Below, piece by piece: positions 26,704 to 35,169 of a stretch of 64,000 nt of DNA; the stretch's first letter is position 1; each line of letters starts with the position of its first letter. Below the pieces are notes generated by a model. The model worked only from the letters and a program-made list of their open reading frames with translations, made no database searches and was not told the DNA's origin. Source of the DNA: Rikenellaceae bacterium (GTDB lineage: Bacteria; Bacteroidota; Bacteroidia; Bacteroidales; Rikenellaceae); NCBI GenBank assembly GCA_015059905.1, contig SUZN01000002.1:315742-379741 (forward strand), read 5' to 3'. The position numbers and the translations under genes were made by a program.

Positions 26704-28341
26704 TTACTCATTGACGGTGTAGTCAATGCGCTCCTTTTTGGTATATACATCATAGTAGTAGTTCAGACTCGTAGGCTCATTATCAAAGCCCGCCTGCTTG
26801 CCATCCTGCGCACGTCCCTCCTGGCTGAATACCAAGCTATATGGTATCCACCAATCAAGCGAAGGGTGATACAAAAGCCAATCGGGCAACGTACCCGACA
26901 AGCGGTTGAAGTTGATAGCAAAACGCTTTGTCGAAGGCATAACCTTCTTGATGCGATTATCAACCAAGAATTGTGGCAATGAGTCTGCTAACTCGATATC
27001 CTCCTGTGTATAGACAGGCACGCTATCGTCATCCTCGAATGTAGGTAACTCACCCTGCAGGTAATTTACCGACAACACCAGTGTATCCAAATCCCACTTA
27101 AGCAAATCTACTGGGAACTGTGGCTCGTCGATAAAACCACCGACATTGACCTTCGTAGTGTTGCTCAAATCATAAACCACGCTGCGCTGGTTGGCATTCA
27201 TCACAAGCGAGCGCAACGCTGGGAAGTTCTTCTTGGTAAGCACATCGGGCACAGTCTGGAAGTTATTGGCGCAGATGTTCAGATACTCCAGATTCTTCAG
27301 TCTCTTCAAGTTCTCGGGCAACGACACCAAGCCGTAGCTACCGATAGTGAGACGACGCAACTGCTCCAGCTCACATATATCCTCGCCAAGCTCCAGATTC
27401 TTGAGGAACGTATTGGCATTACCAAAGAAATACAACTCATCGGCAGCCGTCAGGTAACGCACCTCAAATGGAAGAGGCTCGTTGGTATTAAAGAGCATAA
27501 ACTCGGCATACTTCACTCGTCCCACCTTCTCGGGAGTGCAGCCCTCCATACTCTCATCCCACAACACCACATTGTTCCACATCGTCATAGGCTGCGAAGC
27601 ATCCCAAGCGCTCATAACATTAAGATTACGAGCTATTGCCAGCAATGCTGTCGAGTCACCCGAACGAGTATCGGGAATGATTGGCTCTGCTCCTTGCTGC
27701 GCGACTGACAACACATCACTGCGCGACATCTCTACATTCTGCTTCGGAGTGAACTTAACCTCCGCCAAACGCTCCACCGACTTGGTGTTGATATCCCAAT
27801 GAAAACGCACAGTCACATGACGTGGGCGCAGACCGCGATTGAGATTAAGCTTGTAGTCATCATACTTCAACCAATCGATATCACTTGGAATCTCGACATT
27901 GAAATCGACATTTGCTCGAATCTCCACATCGAAATAACGCTCATCAGCCATCTTATAGCTCTCAATATCCTGACTCACATCCTCCAACTCGATAGTATAA
28001 GGAAAACCCTGCTGATTAACTCTTATCTCCTGGTACTCCCACGTAGAGAGATTTTGGATACGTACCAAACCAGAGCGAGGCTCGGCTGTGAGAGCAGAGT
28101 CAATCTTAAACTCACACTCTGCGCTACCCACACCATTGGCAGGTGATACGGTAATCCAGGGGTTATCGGTTGAAGCAATCCAACGGTCGGTGGCATTTAT
28201 CTTAATCTTCTCAACACCGCCGACAGCATCTATCTCGATGGTATTGGCATCAAGCGCTACACCACCCTGCTCATTAGAGTCGCTACACGCCACAACGGCA
28301 AGCGACAAAAAACCTAAAATCAAATATTTTTTCATCTTCAT
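26704..28341 (-). CDS. BACON and leucine-rich-repeat lipoprotein
   Basis: The encoded protein has about 545 residues with a lipoprotein signal ending LAVVAC. Two BACON-like beta domains follow (about 28-115, with WIASTDNPWITVSPANGVG and VNQQG; and 120-220, with FDVEIRANVDFNVEIPSDIDWL). The rest is LRR-like (LPENLKRLKNLEYLNICANNFQTVP), with WLLYHPSLDWWIPYSLVFSQEGR near the end. BACON domains usually act as spacers or protein- or carbohydrate-contact modules on surface lipoproteins. The start could also be 28335. It is probably a ligand-binding surface protein paired with the subtilase 9 nt downstream. Confidence 0.82.
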   Translation of the reverse strand: MKMKKYLILGFLSLAVVACSDSNEQGGVALDANTIEIDAVGGVEKIKINATDRWIASTDNPWITVSPANGVGSAECEFKIDSALTAEPRSGLVRIQNLSTWEYQEIRVNQQGFPYTIELEDVSQDIESYKMADERYFDVEIRANVDFNVEIPSDIDWLKYDDYKLNLNRGLRPRHVTVRFHWDINTKSVERLAEVKFTPKQNVEMSRSDVLSVAQQGAEPIIPDTRSGDSTALLAIARNLNVMSAWDASQPMTMWNNVVLWDESMEGCTPEKVGRVKYAEFMLFNTNEPLPFEVRYLTAADELYFFGNANTFLKNLELGEDICELEQLRRLTIGSYGLVSLPENLKRLKNLEYLNICANNFQTVPDVLTKKNFPALRSLVMNANQRSVVYDLSNTTKVNVGGFIDEPQFPVDLLKWDLDTLVLSVNYLQGELPTFEDDDSVPVYTQEDIELADSLPQFLVDNRIKKVMPSTKRFAINFNRLSGTLPDWLLYHPSLDWWIPYSLVFSQEGRAQDGKQAGFDNEPTSLNYYYDVYTKKERIDYTVNE

Positions 28342-28351
28342 AGCCGCCATT

Positions 28352-31024
28352 TTACTCTAACATAATATCACAATTCAAAATATTCTGACTCTTGTCATAT
28401 ACCAAGATATATGCACCCACCTGCCAAGCATAGCAGATATCCGCAGCATCGAAGATGATGTTTGGATTATCGCTGATATCGAGGTAGTAAATCAGGGTTG
28501 AGATTGAATCATCAATCTTACGCAAATCATTCGAGCCTAAATAAAGACCTCTAAGACCCTTATGATTTCCGATTCCTGTGGGCCACTCGCGCAAGCAACG
28601 CTCACCCTTCTCGTTACGCTGACTACGTATAGCAAATACAGTCAAGCCTCCACTATCCAAAGGCTCATAAGGGAATTTCGAGAATGAATTAAATGACAAA
28701 TCTACACCATACAGATATGGCAAATTCGCCGAATGCATATCTCGAGGCAGGCTTGTGAGCTTATTGTAAGAGAGATCCAACGACTGCATATTCACCGAAT
28801 TCTTGTATGTAAATGCGCCTTCAGGAATCTCCTCAACGCCACATGCTCGCAAAATGATATAGGCAATCGTAGAGTTAGTCTTGGCAAATGCCAATGGATA
28901 CTTCTTCATATTAGGGTTAAGTGTCAAGGTAAATGTCTCAACATTGATACCCTTATACGAACCATCCTCCTCGCCCTCACAACCTGTGATATTGTTGGCT
29001 GAAAAATCAACCGACTTCATCATAAAATTGCTTTCAGCAGAGAAGATATTTGGAATCTTCGTCAAACGATTATACGATACAGAGAAGGTCTCGATATCCT
29101 CATAACCACAGAAATAGCCCTCACTATCAACAGGAAAAGACTCAATCATATTGTGATCAAGGTAGAGCTGCACGAACGACACCTCACGACCCAATGGGTG
29201 AAGTTTCGAAATCTTGTTGAACGCCATATCCAGCAGACCCAGCTTTCGCATATTTGCAAACGATGCTGGCAACTCCTCAAGGTTGTTCTGGCGTGCGTAC
29301 AAAATCTGAATCTTATCCGCCGAAGGACCCTTCGCCAAACCATCCATACCCTTGTAAATCTCCTCGGCTGACCACTGCGCATTGTTTGACAGGTTGAGCG
29401 AGATAAGTTCTGGCATCTCACAAAGTGCCATTGGGAACTGCTTAAGTTTTGGACAGTTGTAAATCTCAATGTCAGTACAAGACTCCAGCTCGGCAAGCTC
29501 CGCAGGCAGGGTCTCTATCTCGCTGTTTGCGATGTAGAGGTACTCGAGCTTCTTCAAACGACCAATCTCCTTTGGCAATGAACGCAAACCGTTGCACAAT
29601 GTGCCGTGATTTGTATCAAAGAGGTGGATATTACGCTGCTTGCCCGATGCCATATCGAAAATCTCACTCTCCTTCATCGTTGAGTAGAGCTGCACGGCAG
29701 GAATTGTGATGTTATTCTCTGCCAAAGCACGTGCAATCGGCTCCGAAGTCTGCTGTGGAGTATGAATCATATTAAGGTATGCCTTGTGGTTAGCCATACG
29801 ATTGCGACTACGCTCCGTGAGCGACTGATCCATAGCCAGTGATGGGTCATAGTTTACGATACTTGTATCGTTATGTGTACCGAGATAGAGCTGGATAAGC
29901 TCTGTGAGCTGACCCAACGCTGCTGGCATATCACCTCTGAAAGCGAAACCACTTATATCGATAAAGGCAACACGACCATTAGAGTGAAGCTGCACTCCTG
30001 GCTGATCACCCCACAAATCGAGGTCTTTGTTGAAGTTCCAGTTGATACCCTTTGTCCACTCCTCACCATCGTAGTACCAATTTTCACCGTCCAACGCCTT
30101 CCATATTTCATACAAAGCGTAATAATCCTTCAAATACTCATCGCTCTCGTTCAATGTCAGATGCACATCCGCCTCGGTTGTTACATTATCCGAAATTGTG
30201 AACTGACTCTCAACGGGACGAGGATTAGACTCAAGCAACGAACGGCGTTCATCCAGCGTCTCGTATGATGTCACGCGGTAGTTACCCGCAGGAAGCGAAA
30301 GCAATGTATCGCACACCAGCGTTGAAGTCTGATAAGCACCCTTGCCTAACTCCTCATCAAGATGGAGCGAGAAATCAACAGGCAACTTCTCGAACTTAAC
30401 AGGATTTGACAACGCACCCGAAGAGAGAACCTCTGCCACATTGAGGTTGATGTATGCAACCTCGTCGAAGGTATATTCGCGAGCCTTGGCGCGTGTAGAT
30501 GTAAATGCCTTCTTGAATGAGAACTTAACGTGACCGCGAGGCTCGACATCGATGGTCACATCGTGTACCGACAGACCACCCGTCGCAACGGTAAACTCGC
30601 CCACATCACTTGCCGAACTCTTATATATCTCCTCGTCGTAAGCGTCATACAGCACAAAGGCATCCAGACGATAATCACCCACCAGGAGCTTAAGCTTATC
30701 GCTTCGCAGACCAAACTCTGCCATAGCCTCATCCGCCGCCTGAAGGTTAAGCGTCTGGGCGATGGTTGTGCCCTCGAATGTGAGCGTAACCTTAATCTTA
30801 CAAGCCTCCGAGAGATAGTCCAGGACCTTCTTAACGGCACGGGTCTGGGCTTCAGGCTCTGAAGCCGAAGAGCCATAAGAGGCCTTCTTGTAAAGTTTGA
30901 ATTGTGCGTATCCGTACTCCTGCTCGCGGTTATCTACGCCGTCGCTGTCGCTACACGAAGTAACAAAGCTCAAGCCTAAAAGCATAAGCAGCACTACGCA
31001 TACGTTAAATTTTATATTCTTCAT
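28352..31024 (-). CDS. Large leucine-rich-repeat lipoprotein with N-terminal DUF4458-like domains
   Basis: The encoded protein has about 890 residues. The start is placed at 31024 (MKNIKFNV), because the signal ending FVTSC needs it and the longer frame runs through a terminator hairpin. Beta-rich domains with VTLTFEGTTIAQTLNL and GDYRLDAFVLYDAYDEEIYKSS (DUF4458-like) fill about the first 290 residues. LRRs then run to the C-terminus (LPKEIGRLKKLEYLYIANSEIETLPAELAELES type), including an YALYEIWKALDGENWY segment often seen before LRRs in this phylum. It is probably a surface binding protein for protein or peptide ligands. Confidence 0.8.
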   Translation of the reverse strand: MKNIKFNVCVVLLMLLGLSFVTSCSDSDGVDNREQEYGYAQFKLYKKASYGSSASEPEAQTRAVKKVLDYLSEACKIKVTLTFEGTTIAQTLNLQAADEAMAEFGLRSDKLKLLVGDYRLDAFVLYDAYDEEIYKSSASDVGEFTVATGGLSVHDVTIDVEPRGHVKFSFKKAFTSTRAKAREYTFDEVAYINLNVAEVLSSGALSNPVKFEKLPVDFSLHLDEELGKGAYQTSTLVCDTLLSLPAGNYRVTSYETLDERRSLLESNPRPVESQFTISDNVTTEADVHLTLNESDEYLKDYYALYEIWKALDGENWYYDGEEWTKGINWNFNKDLDLWGDQPGVQLHSNGRVAFIDISGFAFRGDMPAALGQLTELIQLYLGTHNDTSIVNYDPSLAMDQSLTERSRNRMANHKAYLNMIHTPQQTSEPIARALAENNITIPAVQLYSTMKESEIFDMASGKQRNIHLFDTNHGTLCNGLRSLPKEIGRLKKLEYLYIANSEIETLPAELAELESCTDIEIYNCPKLKQFPMALCEMPELISLNLSNNAQWSAEEIYKGMDGLAKGPSADKIQILYARQNNLEELPASFANMRKLGLLDMAFNKISKLHPLGREVSFVQLYLDHNMIESFPVDSEGYFCGYEDIETFSVSYNRLTKIPNIFSAESNFMMKSVDFSANNITGCEGEEDGSYKGINVETFTLTLNPNMKKYPLAFAKTNSTIAYIILRACGVEEIPEGAFTYKNSVNMQSLDLSYNKLTSLPRDMHSANLPYLYGVDLSFNSFSKFPYEPLDSGGLTVFAIRSQRNEKGERCLREWPTGIGNHKGLRGLYLGSNDLRKIDDSISTLIYYLDISDNPNIIFDAADICYAWQVGAYILVYDKSQNILNCDIMLE

Positions 31025-31087
31025 CTTAAATAGTTTTCTAAAAAAACTCTTTATATTATAGTTCATTTGGGATTGCTCCCAGCCATA

Positions 31088-31125
31088 AAAAAGCGACACC
31101 CCGCCCCGATATGAACGGGGTGTCG
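31088..31125 (-). terminator. Terminator between the BACON lipoprotein and LRR genes
   Basis: The 10-bp stem CGACACCCCG (31094-31103) with CGGGGTGTCG (31116-31125) is followed by a T-run on the minus strand. It divides the locus into a susCD part and a protease part, possibly with readthrough. Confidence 0.82.
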
Positions 31126-31139
31126 AAAAGTGCGATTTA

Positions 31140-32660
31140 CTACATCTCTACGTCGTAAACGCAGTAGATAATAGCAATTGTGTTCCAAGCTGAATCCACA
31201 ACCTGAATCTTACCCTTTGCAGGAAGATCCATACCCTCTGGCGTCATATTTATCCACATGTAAGAGTTCTCACCCTCCCAAGAGATCCATGGATCCATTG
31301 ACATCAACATATTTGTCTCTGCTGGCAATGAAAGAGCAGCTGCACCACCCTGCATAGTGTAGGTCAAACGGTACTGCGCAGCACCCATACCAGCCATCTC
31401 GGCATCGTAGTCAGCATCACCCTCGGCAACAACCTCGAGAGTAACACCCAACAAATCAGCGTAGTCTGACACAATCTTGATGTCGCCAGTTGCGCCACCG
31501 CCATTTGAAGCGGCCTTATAATGGCAGTAGATAGCCGATGTACTACCATCAACAAACTCTACAACCAATACACCCTCTAACTCACCTGTATTCTCATTCT
31601 TGGCAGCGGCAGCTGTAGCCTTCGTGTCATCCATCTGGATGAAGAAGAACTTTGGAGCATACTCATTTACCTGACCTGCGAGCCATGAATCCTCGCCTGT
31701 AATCTCAACAAAGCTACCACTCTCATTATATGAGTAAGCCTTGAATGACTTAATCTGCTTTGTTGTAGAGAACGATGTCTCGCTATCCCACTTCGATGCG
31801 TAATAAGCCTCATAAGTGTTCATAAACTCATAGTCAGAGATTGCGCCCTCGTTAAATGGCCACTGTGAGCCATCGGCTGCATCAAAGAATGCAGGGGCCT
31901 CAATCCAACCAACCAAGAGAGCGTGTGGAGCGTAAGTAAACTCAATCTCTACAGAGCCACCCTGCTTCTCGTTGTTTGCATCCAAGAACTTAATCTCGGC
32001 AACGGTGCCTGATGCTGGATACATATCCTCGGCAATGGCAAATACCAACTCAACGTCGGTGTCAGCGTCACCACCCTCAACAGGCTGCAACCACTCTGGA
32101 GTCTCAACAATCCAATCGAAGTTAGCGTTTACCTTCACAGCAGAAGTATATCCTGTCTCCAAAGAGTAAACCATTGTAATCTTCTCGGCTGCGGCATCAG
32201 CATAGGTGTAGATAAAGTTGTCATTCTCATCCACCTCACCTACATAAGCGCCATCCTCAATCTTGGCAGCATATACTGACAAAACACGATCAACCTTCTT
32301 CACTGTAAGGTTTGCGATTGTCTTGGTCTCGCCCTGCATAGTCATCTTAACCTCGCAAGTGTGGTCCTCGTCGAAATCCTCGATGTCATTAGCGAAAACT
32401 GTAAGCTGATGGCTACCAGCAGTGCCGTGAAGGATACCAACCTTGTTCTGACCGTCAGCGATATAGAAATCGGTCTTATTAGAGAGCTCAACCGACCACT
32501 CCAAGTTAGGATTGATAGAGAGTGTTGTGCTACCATTAGCTACCAAAGTAGCAGTTGTGGCAGCAGGAAATTCTGGAATGATTGGATCATCCTCAGAACA
32601 AGCAGTGAAGAGCGCAATGCTCAACACGCCGCACAAAAGATAAAAAATGTTCTTTTTCAT
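31140..32660 (-). CDS. BACON-type surface lipoprotein (DUF5003-like)
   Basis: The 506-residue protein has a lipoprotein signal ending LFTAC. It is built of repeated beta-sandwich units (STTLSINPNLEWSVEL and KVNANFDWIVETPEWLQPVEGG are BACON-like). The C-terminal half is rich in Tyr, Trp and acidic residues, with small Gly/Ala stretches. Proteins of this kind (DUF5003-like) occupy the SusE/F position behind SusD genes and act as surface ligand-binding proteins. No catalytic motif is visible. The transcript probably ends at the hairpin directly downstream. Confidence 0.75.
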   Translation of the reverse strand: MKKNIFYLLCGVLSIALFTACSEDDPIIPEFPAATTATLVANGSTTLSINPNLEWSVELSNKTDFYIADGQNKVGILHGTAGSHQLTVFANDIEDFDEDHTCEVKMTMQGETKTIANLTVKKVDRVLSVYAAKIEDGAYVGEVDENDNFIYTYADAAAEKITMVYSLETGYTSAVKVNANFDWIVETPEWLQPVEGGDADTDVELVFAIAEDMYPASGTVAEIKFLDANNEKQGGSVEIEFTYAPHALLVGWIEAPAFFDAADGSQWPFNEGAISDYEFMNTYEAYYASKWDSETSFSTTKQIKSFKAYSYNESGSFVEITGEDSWLAGQVNEYAPKFFFIQMDDTKATAAAAKNENTGELEGVLVVEFVDGSTSAIYCHYKAASNGGGATGDIKIVSDYADLLGVTLEVVAEGDADYDAEMAGMGAAQYRLTYTMQGGAAALSLPAETNMLMSMDPWISWEGENSYMWINMTPEGMDLPAKGKIQVVDSAWNTIAIIYCVYDVEM

Positions 32661-32701
32661 AGCTTGTTAAATTTGAACTATAATTATAAAGATTGTTATT
32701 T

Positions 32702-33619
32702 CTACATTCCCTCCTCGCGCTGAAGACGCTCCGCCTCCTCATCGCTAATCCACTCAAGGATGTTATAGTAGTGACCAACAGTACCTACCGTCTCGCCCAA
32801 GTTCTCAACATAGACATGGTTCCAAAGCTCAACAAAGCGCTGGCATGAGTTGAAATATGATGGATAGTAGTAGCTGTGGGTTGTAAGAATCTTGTTATCA
32901 CCCAAAATCTGACCAAACACCGATGACTCATCGCTGATAACCTGGTCCTTATCCATCGTAACCAATGGATTGGCTGGATCGGCAGGGTTAAACGTAATGG
33001 TCACATCGTAGCCATCATAGAAACAGCTGCGCAAGATAACCATATTCTCCTCCGTAGGATGCGCCTCGGTGCGAATCAATCGCTGATAGCTTGGGTTATC
33101 GCCTGGATAGTCGCGCAACAGAAGCGAGGTGAGAATACACCAGCCTGTGAAGTTGTTTCTATCGAATGGACAACTCTTATACATCACAACCTTTGTCTGG
33201 TCGCTATCCTCATATAAGTTGAACTTCAACTGCTCGGGCATAACGAGCTTAAGGACAAAGCCCAAAGAGTCGGTTGGCTCAATATTCTCATATATTCCCT
33301 TCACCTTCACATCGGCAGCGAGCTTACCCGCAGGGATGGTGACGCTATTTGATAGCAGGCGGTAGTGCTTACCCTCCACAGCGTTGCTACCCTTATCGAT
33401 AATCTCCACACCGAACGTACGGTCATAGTCGCACGCAACGGTTGAGGCAACAGGCACCGAGAAATACTCCTCGTCAGCAAGCACCATATTGGTTGATTGC
33501 TGCTCGGCAAACATCACATACTCGGCATCAGAATATGTTACATACTCCTCGTCGCACGACACAAAAGCCACAGCGACCAAAGCCGACAATATAAAATATA
33601 TCTTTTTCATCTTCATCAT
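32702..33619 (-). CDS. DUF4984/Calx-beta-like surface lipoprotein
   Basis: The 305-residue protein has a signal ending AFVSC. A Calx-beta-like domain follows (about 50-140: YFSVPVASTVACDYDRTFGVEIID, EGKHYRLLSNSVTIPAGK). A C-terminal domain resembles DUF4984 (FTGWCILTSLLLRDYPGDNP, VTITFNPADPANPLVTMDK). It is next to SusD with 2 nt between the genes. Such proteins are accessory lipoproteins of SusCD complexes, probably exposed at the surface. Start choice among the clustered Met codons (MMKMKK) is open. Confidence 0.75.
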   Translation of the reverse strand: MMKMKKIYFILSALVAVAFVSCDEEYVTYSDAEYVMFAEQQSTNMVLADEEYFSVPVASTVACDYDRTFGVEIIDKGSNAVEGKHYRLLSNSVTIPAGKLAADVKVKGIYENIEPTDSLGFVLKLVMPEQLKFNLYEDSDQTKVVMYKSCPFDRNNFTGWCILTSLLLRDYPGDNPSYQRLIRTEAHPTEENMVILRSCFYDGYDVTITFNPADPANPLVTMDKDQVISDESSVFGQILGDNKILTTHSYYYPSYFNSCQRFVELWNHVYVENLGETVGTVGHYYNILEWISDEEAERLQREEGM

Positions 33620-33621
33620 CT

Positions 33622-35166
33622 TTACTTGTTGCTTTCGTTAGGTTGAACCTCCGAGCCTGGCGCCTCAATCTCGTGCTGTGGAATAGGCCACACAAAAAGT
33701 GGGTTATCGGCCTTAATTGAGAGCGAGCTACCCTCTGTCAAGGTGTTGCTCTGTGGCTTACGAGTGAAGCCCTCGCCATTGTTGTAGAGCTTACCCCAAC
33801 GCTTCAAATCGTTCAGGCGGAAGCCCTCCATATAGAGCTCACGTACGCGCTCCTCGGCGATTGTCTGGATGCAGTTCTCTGCCGTGAGCGACACATTGCC
33901 ACCCGAGAGCAAACGGCTTGCGCGCAACGTAGCCAAATCCTTCGATGCTGCCGAGTAGTCGGGCTTTGCCTGACGGCAGTAAGCCTCGGCACGGATAAGA
34001 TACTGCTCCGCCAAACGGAATGGCTTTGGCATTGTGACGTGGAAAATCAACGCATTGTTGATAAAATTCTGATTACCATAATACTTCACAAGCAAAGGCC
34101 ACGTAAGGTTATGGTCGTAACCCGTAGTGAAATCGGCAAAGTATGAATTATATCGCATATCGCCTGCCGAGTAGAGATTGAGTACCCACTGTGCTGGCAC
34201 ATAGTCAGGATAGTAATATGTGTAGTCGGTTGTAAAGTTCAGGAACACCTGACCCAATGCACCGCCATACGAAGTGGTGGTAAAGCCCAACTGCCAGATA
34301 ACCTCTGTACCCAAATCGTATTGCCACATATAGTCGAAGAAGGTCATATCCTGCGTATAGTTCACATTCGCTGCCGAGAGGGCATAAGCCTTATTCTTGT
34401 GGTTGATGAGCTTCGACGAATACTCGATAGCCGACTCCCAATCCTGCATATTTAGAGCTACGCGAGCGTGCAGTGCGTGCGCCACACCACGAGTGATGAA
34501 GTATGTGCTGTAAGCGTCGTTATCCTCATCCAGAAGCTCCTCCGCCATAGCCAAGTCGCTCAACACAAACTCATAAGAGTCATAAAGCGAAGCGCGGCGC
34601 GCAGGCTCTGGCTCCGAGTAGAATTTACGCAACACAACACCCAACTCGTCCTTCGCCGTTGCTGGGTCGTATGCCTTGCAGTAGTTCTTCAAAAGCTCCG
34701 AGTACGCCAGGGCGCGGATGGTATATACCTCGCCTGTATATTGCTCCAGCGTAGTGATGCGCTCATCGCTTGTCTGTGCCGCCATCACCTTGTCGATACG
34801 CTCAAGGTAGAAGTTACAGTTTGAAATCACCGAATACAGACCCGCATACACAGCCTCAATCTCGGCATTTGTTGGGCGGATATCCCACTGCCAGAAGTTA
34901 CCATAGACATTGGTATAACCATCAACGGCATATACAAGGTCGGTCTGGATATCGGGCAGCAGCGTGAGATAACCACTAAAGAGAGAACTGCTCTTCATCA
35001 GGGCATAGATACCTGTCACCGTCTGCTCGGCATCCTCAAATGTCTGCATCGCCTCGCCAACAGGGATAGCCGACTCGGGCTCCTTCTCAAGGCACGATGC
35101 CATAGTAAATGATGCCACCACGATGGCAACCATTACCTTTATATTATATATTGTACTCTTCATCAC
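33622..35166 (-). CDS. SusD-like nutrient-binding outer-membrane lipoprotein
   Basis: The 514-residue protein has a signal ending TMASC. The SusD pattern shows an N-terminal SusD-like region (LLPDIQTDLVYAVDGYTNVYGNFWQW, YTGEVYTIRALAYSELLKNY). The C-terminal RagB/SusD domain includes PKPFRLAEQYLIRAEAYCRQ, RVRELYMEGFRLNDLKRWGKLY and FVWPIPQHEIEA. It caps the SusC channel and binds the incoming ligand. It follows susC by 3 nt. The ligand class cannot be read directly. Confidence 0.95.
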   Translation of the reverse strand: MMKSTIYNIKVMVAIVVASFTMASCLEKEPESAIPVGEAMQTFEDAEQTVTGIYALMKSSSLFSGYLTLLPDIQTDLVYAVDGYTNVYGNFWQWDIRPTNAEIEAVYAGLYSVISNCNFYLERIDKVMAAQTSDERITTLEQYTGEVYTIRALAYSELLKNYCKAYDPATAKDELGVVLRKFYSEPEPARRASLYDSYEFVLSDLAMAEELLDEDNDAYSTYFITRGVAHALHARVALNMQDWESAIEYSSKLINHKNKAYALSAANVNYTQDMTFFDYMWQYDLGTEVIWQLGFTTTSYGGALGQVFLNFTTDYTYYYPDYVPAQWVLNLYSAGDMRYNSYFADFTTGYDHNLTWPLLVKYYGNQNFINNALIFHVTMPKPFRLAEQYLIRAEAYCRQAKPDYSAASKDLATLRASRLLSGGNVSLTAENCIQTIAEERVRELYMEGFRLNDLKRWGKLYNNGEGFTRKPQSNTLTEGSSLSIKADNPLFVWPIPQHEIEAPGSEVQPNESNK

Positions 35167-35169
35167 GCA

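Noticed and set aside
31025..31099. 25-residue extension of the large LRR lipoprotein
   Set aside because: It runs through the terminator hairpin and would bury the lipoprotein signal.
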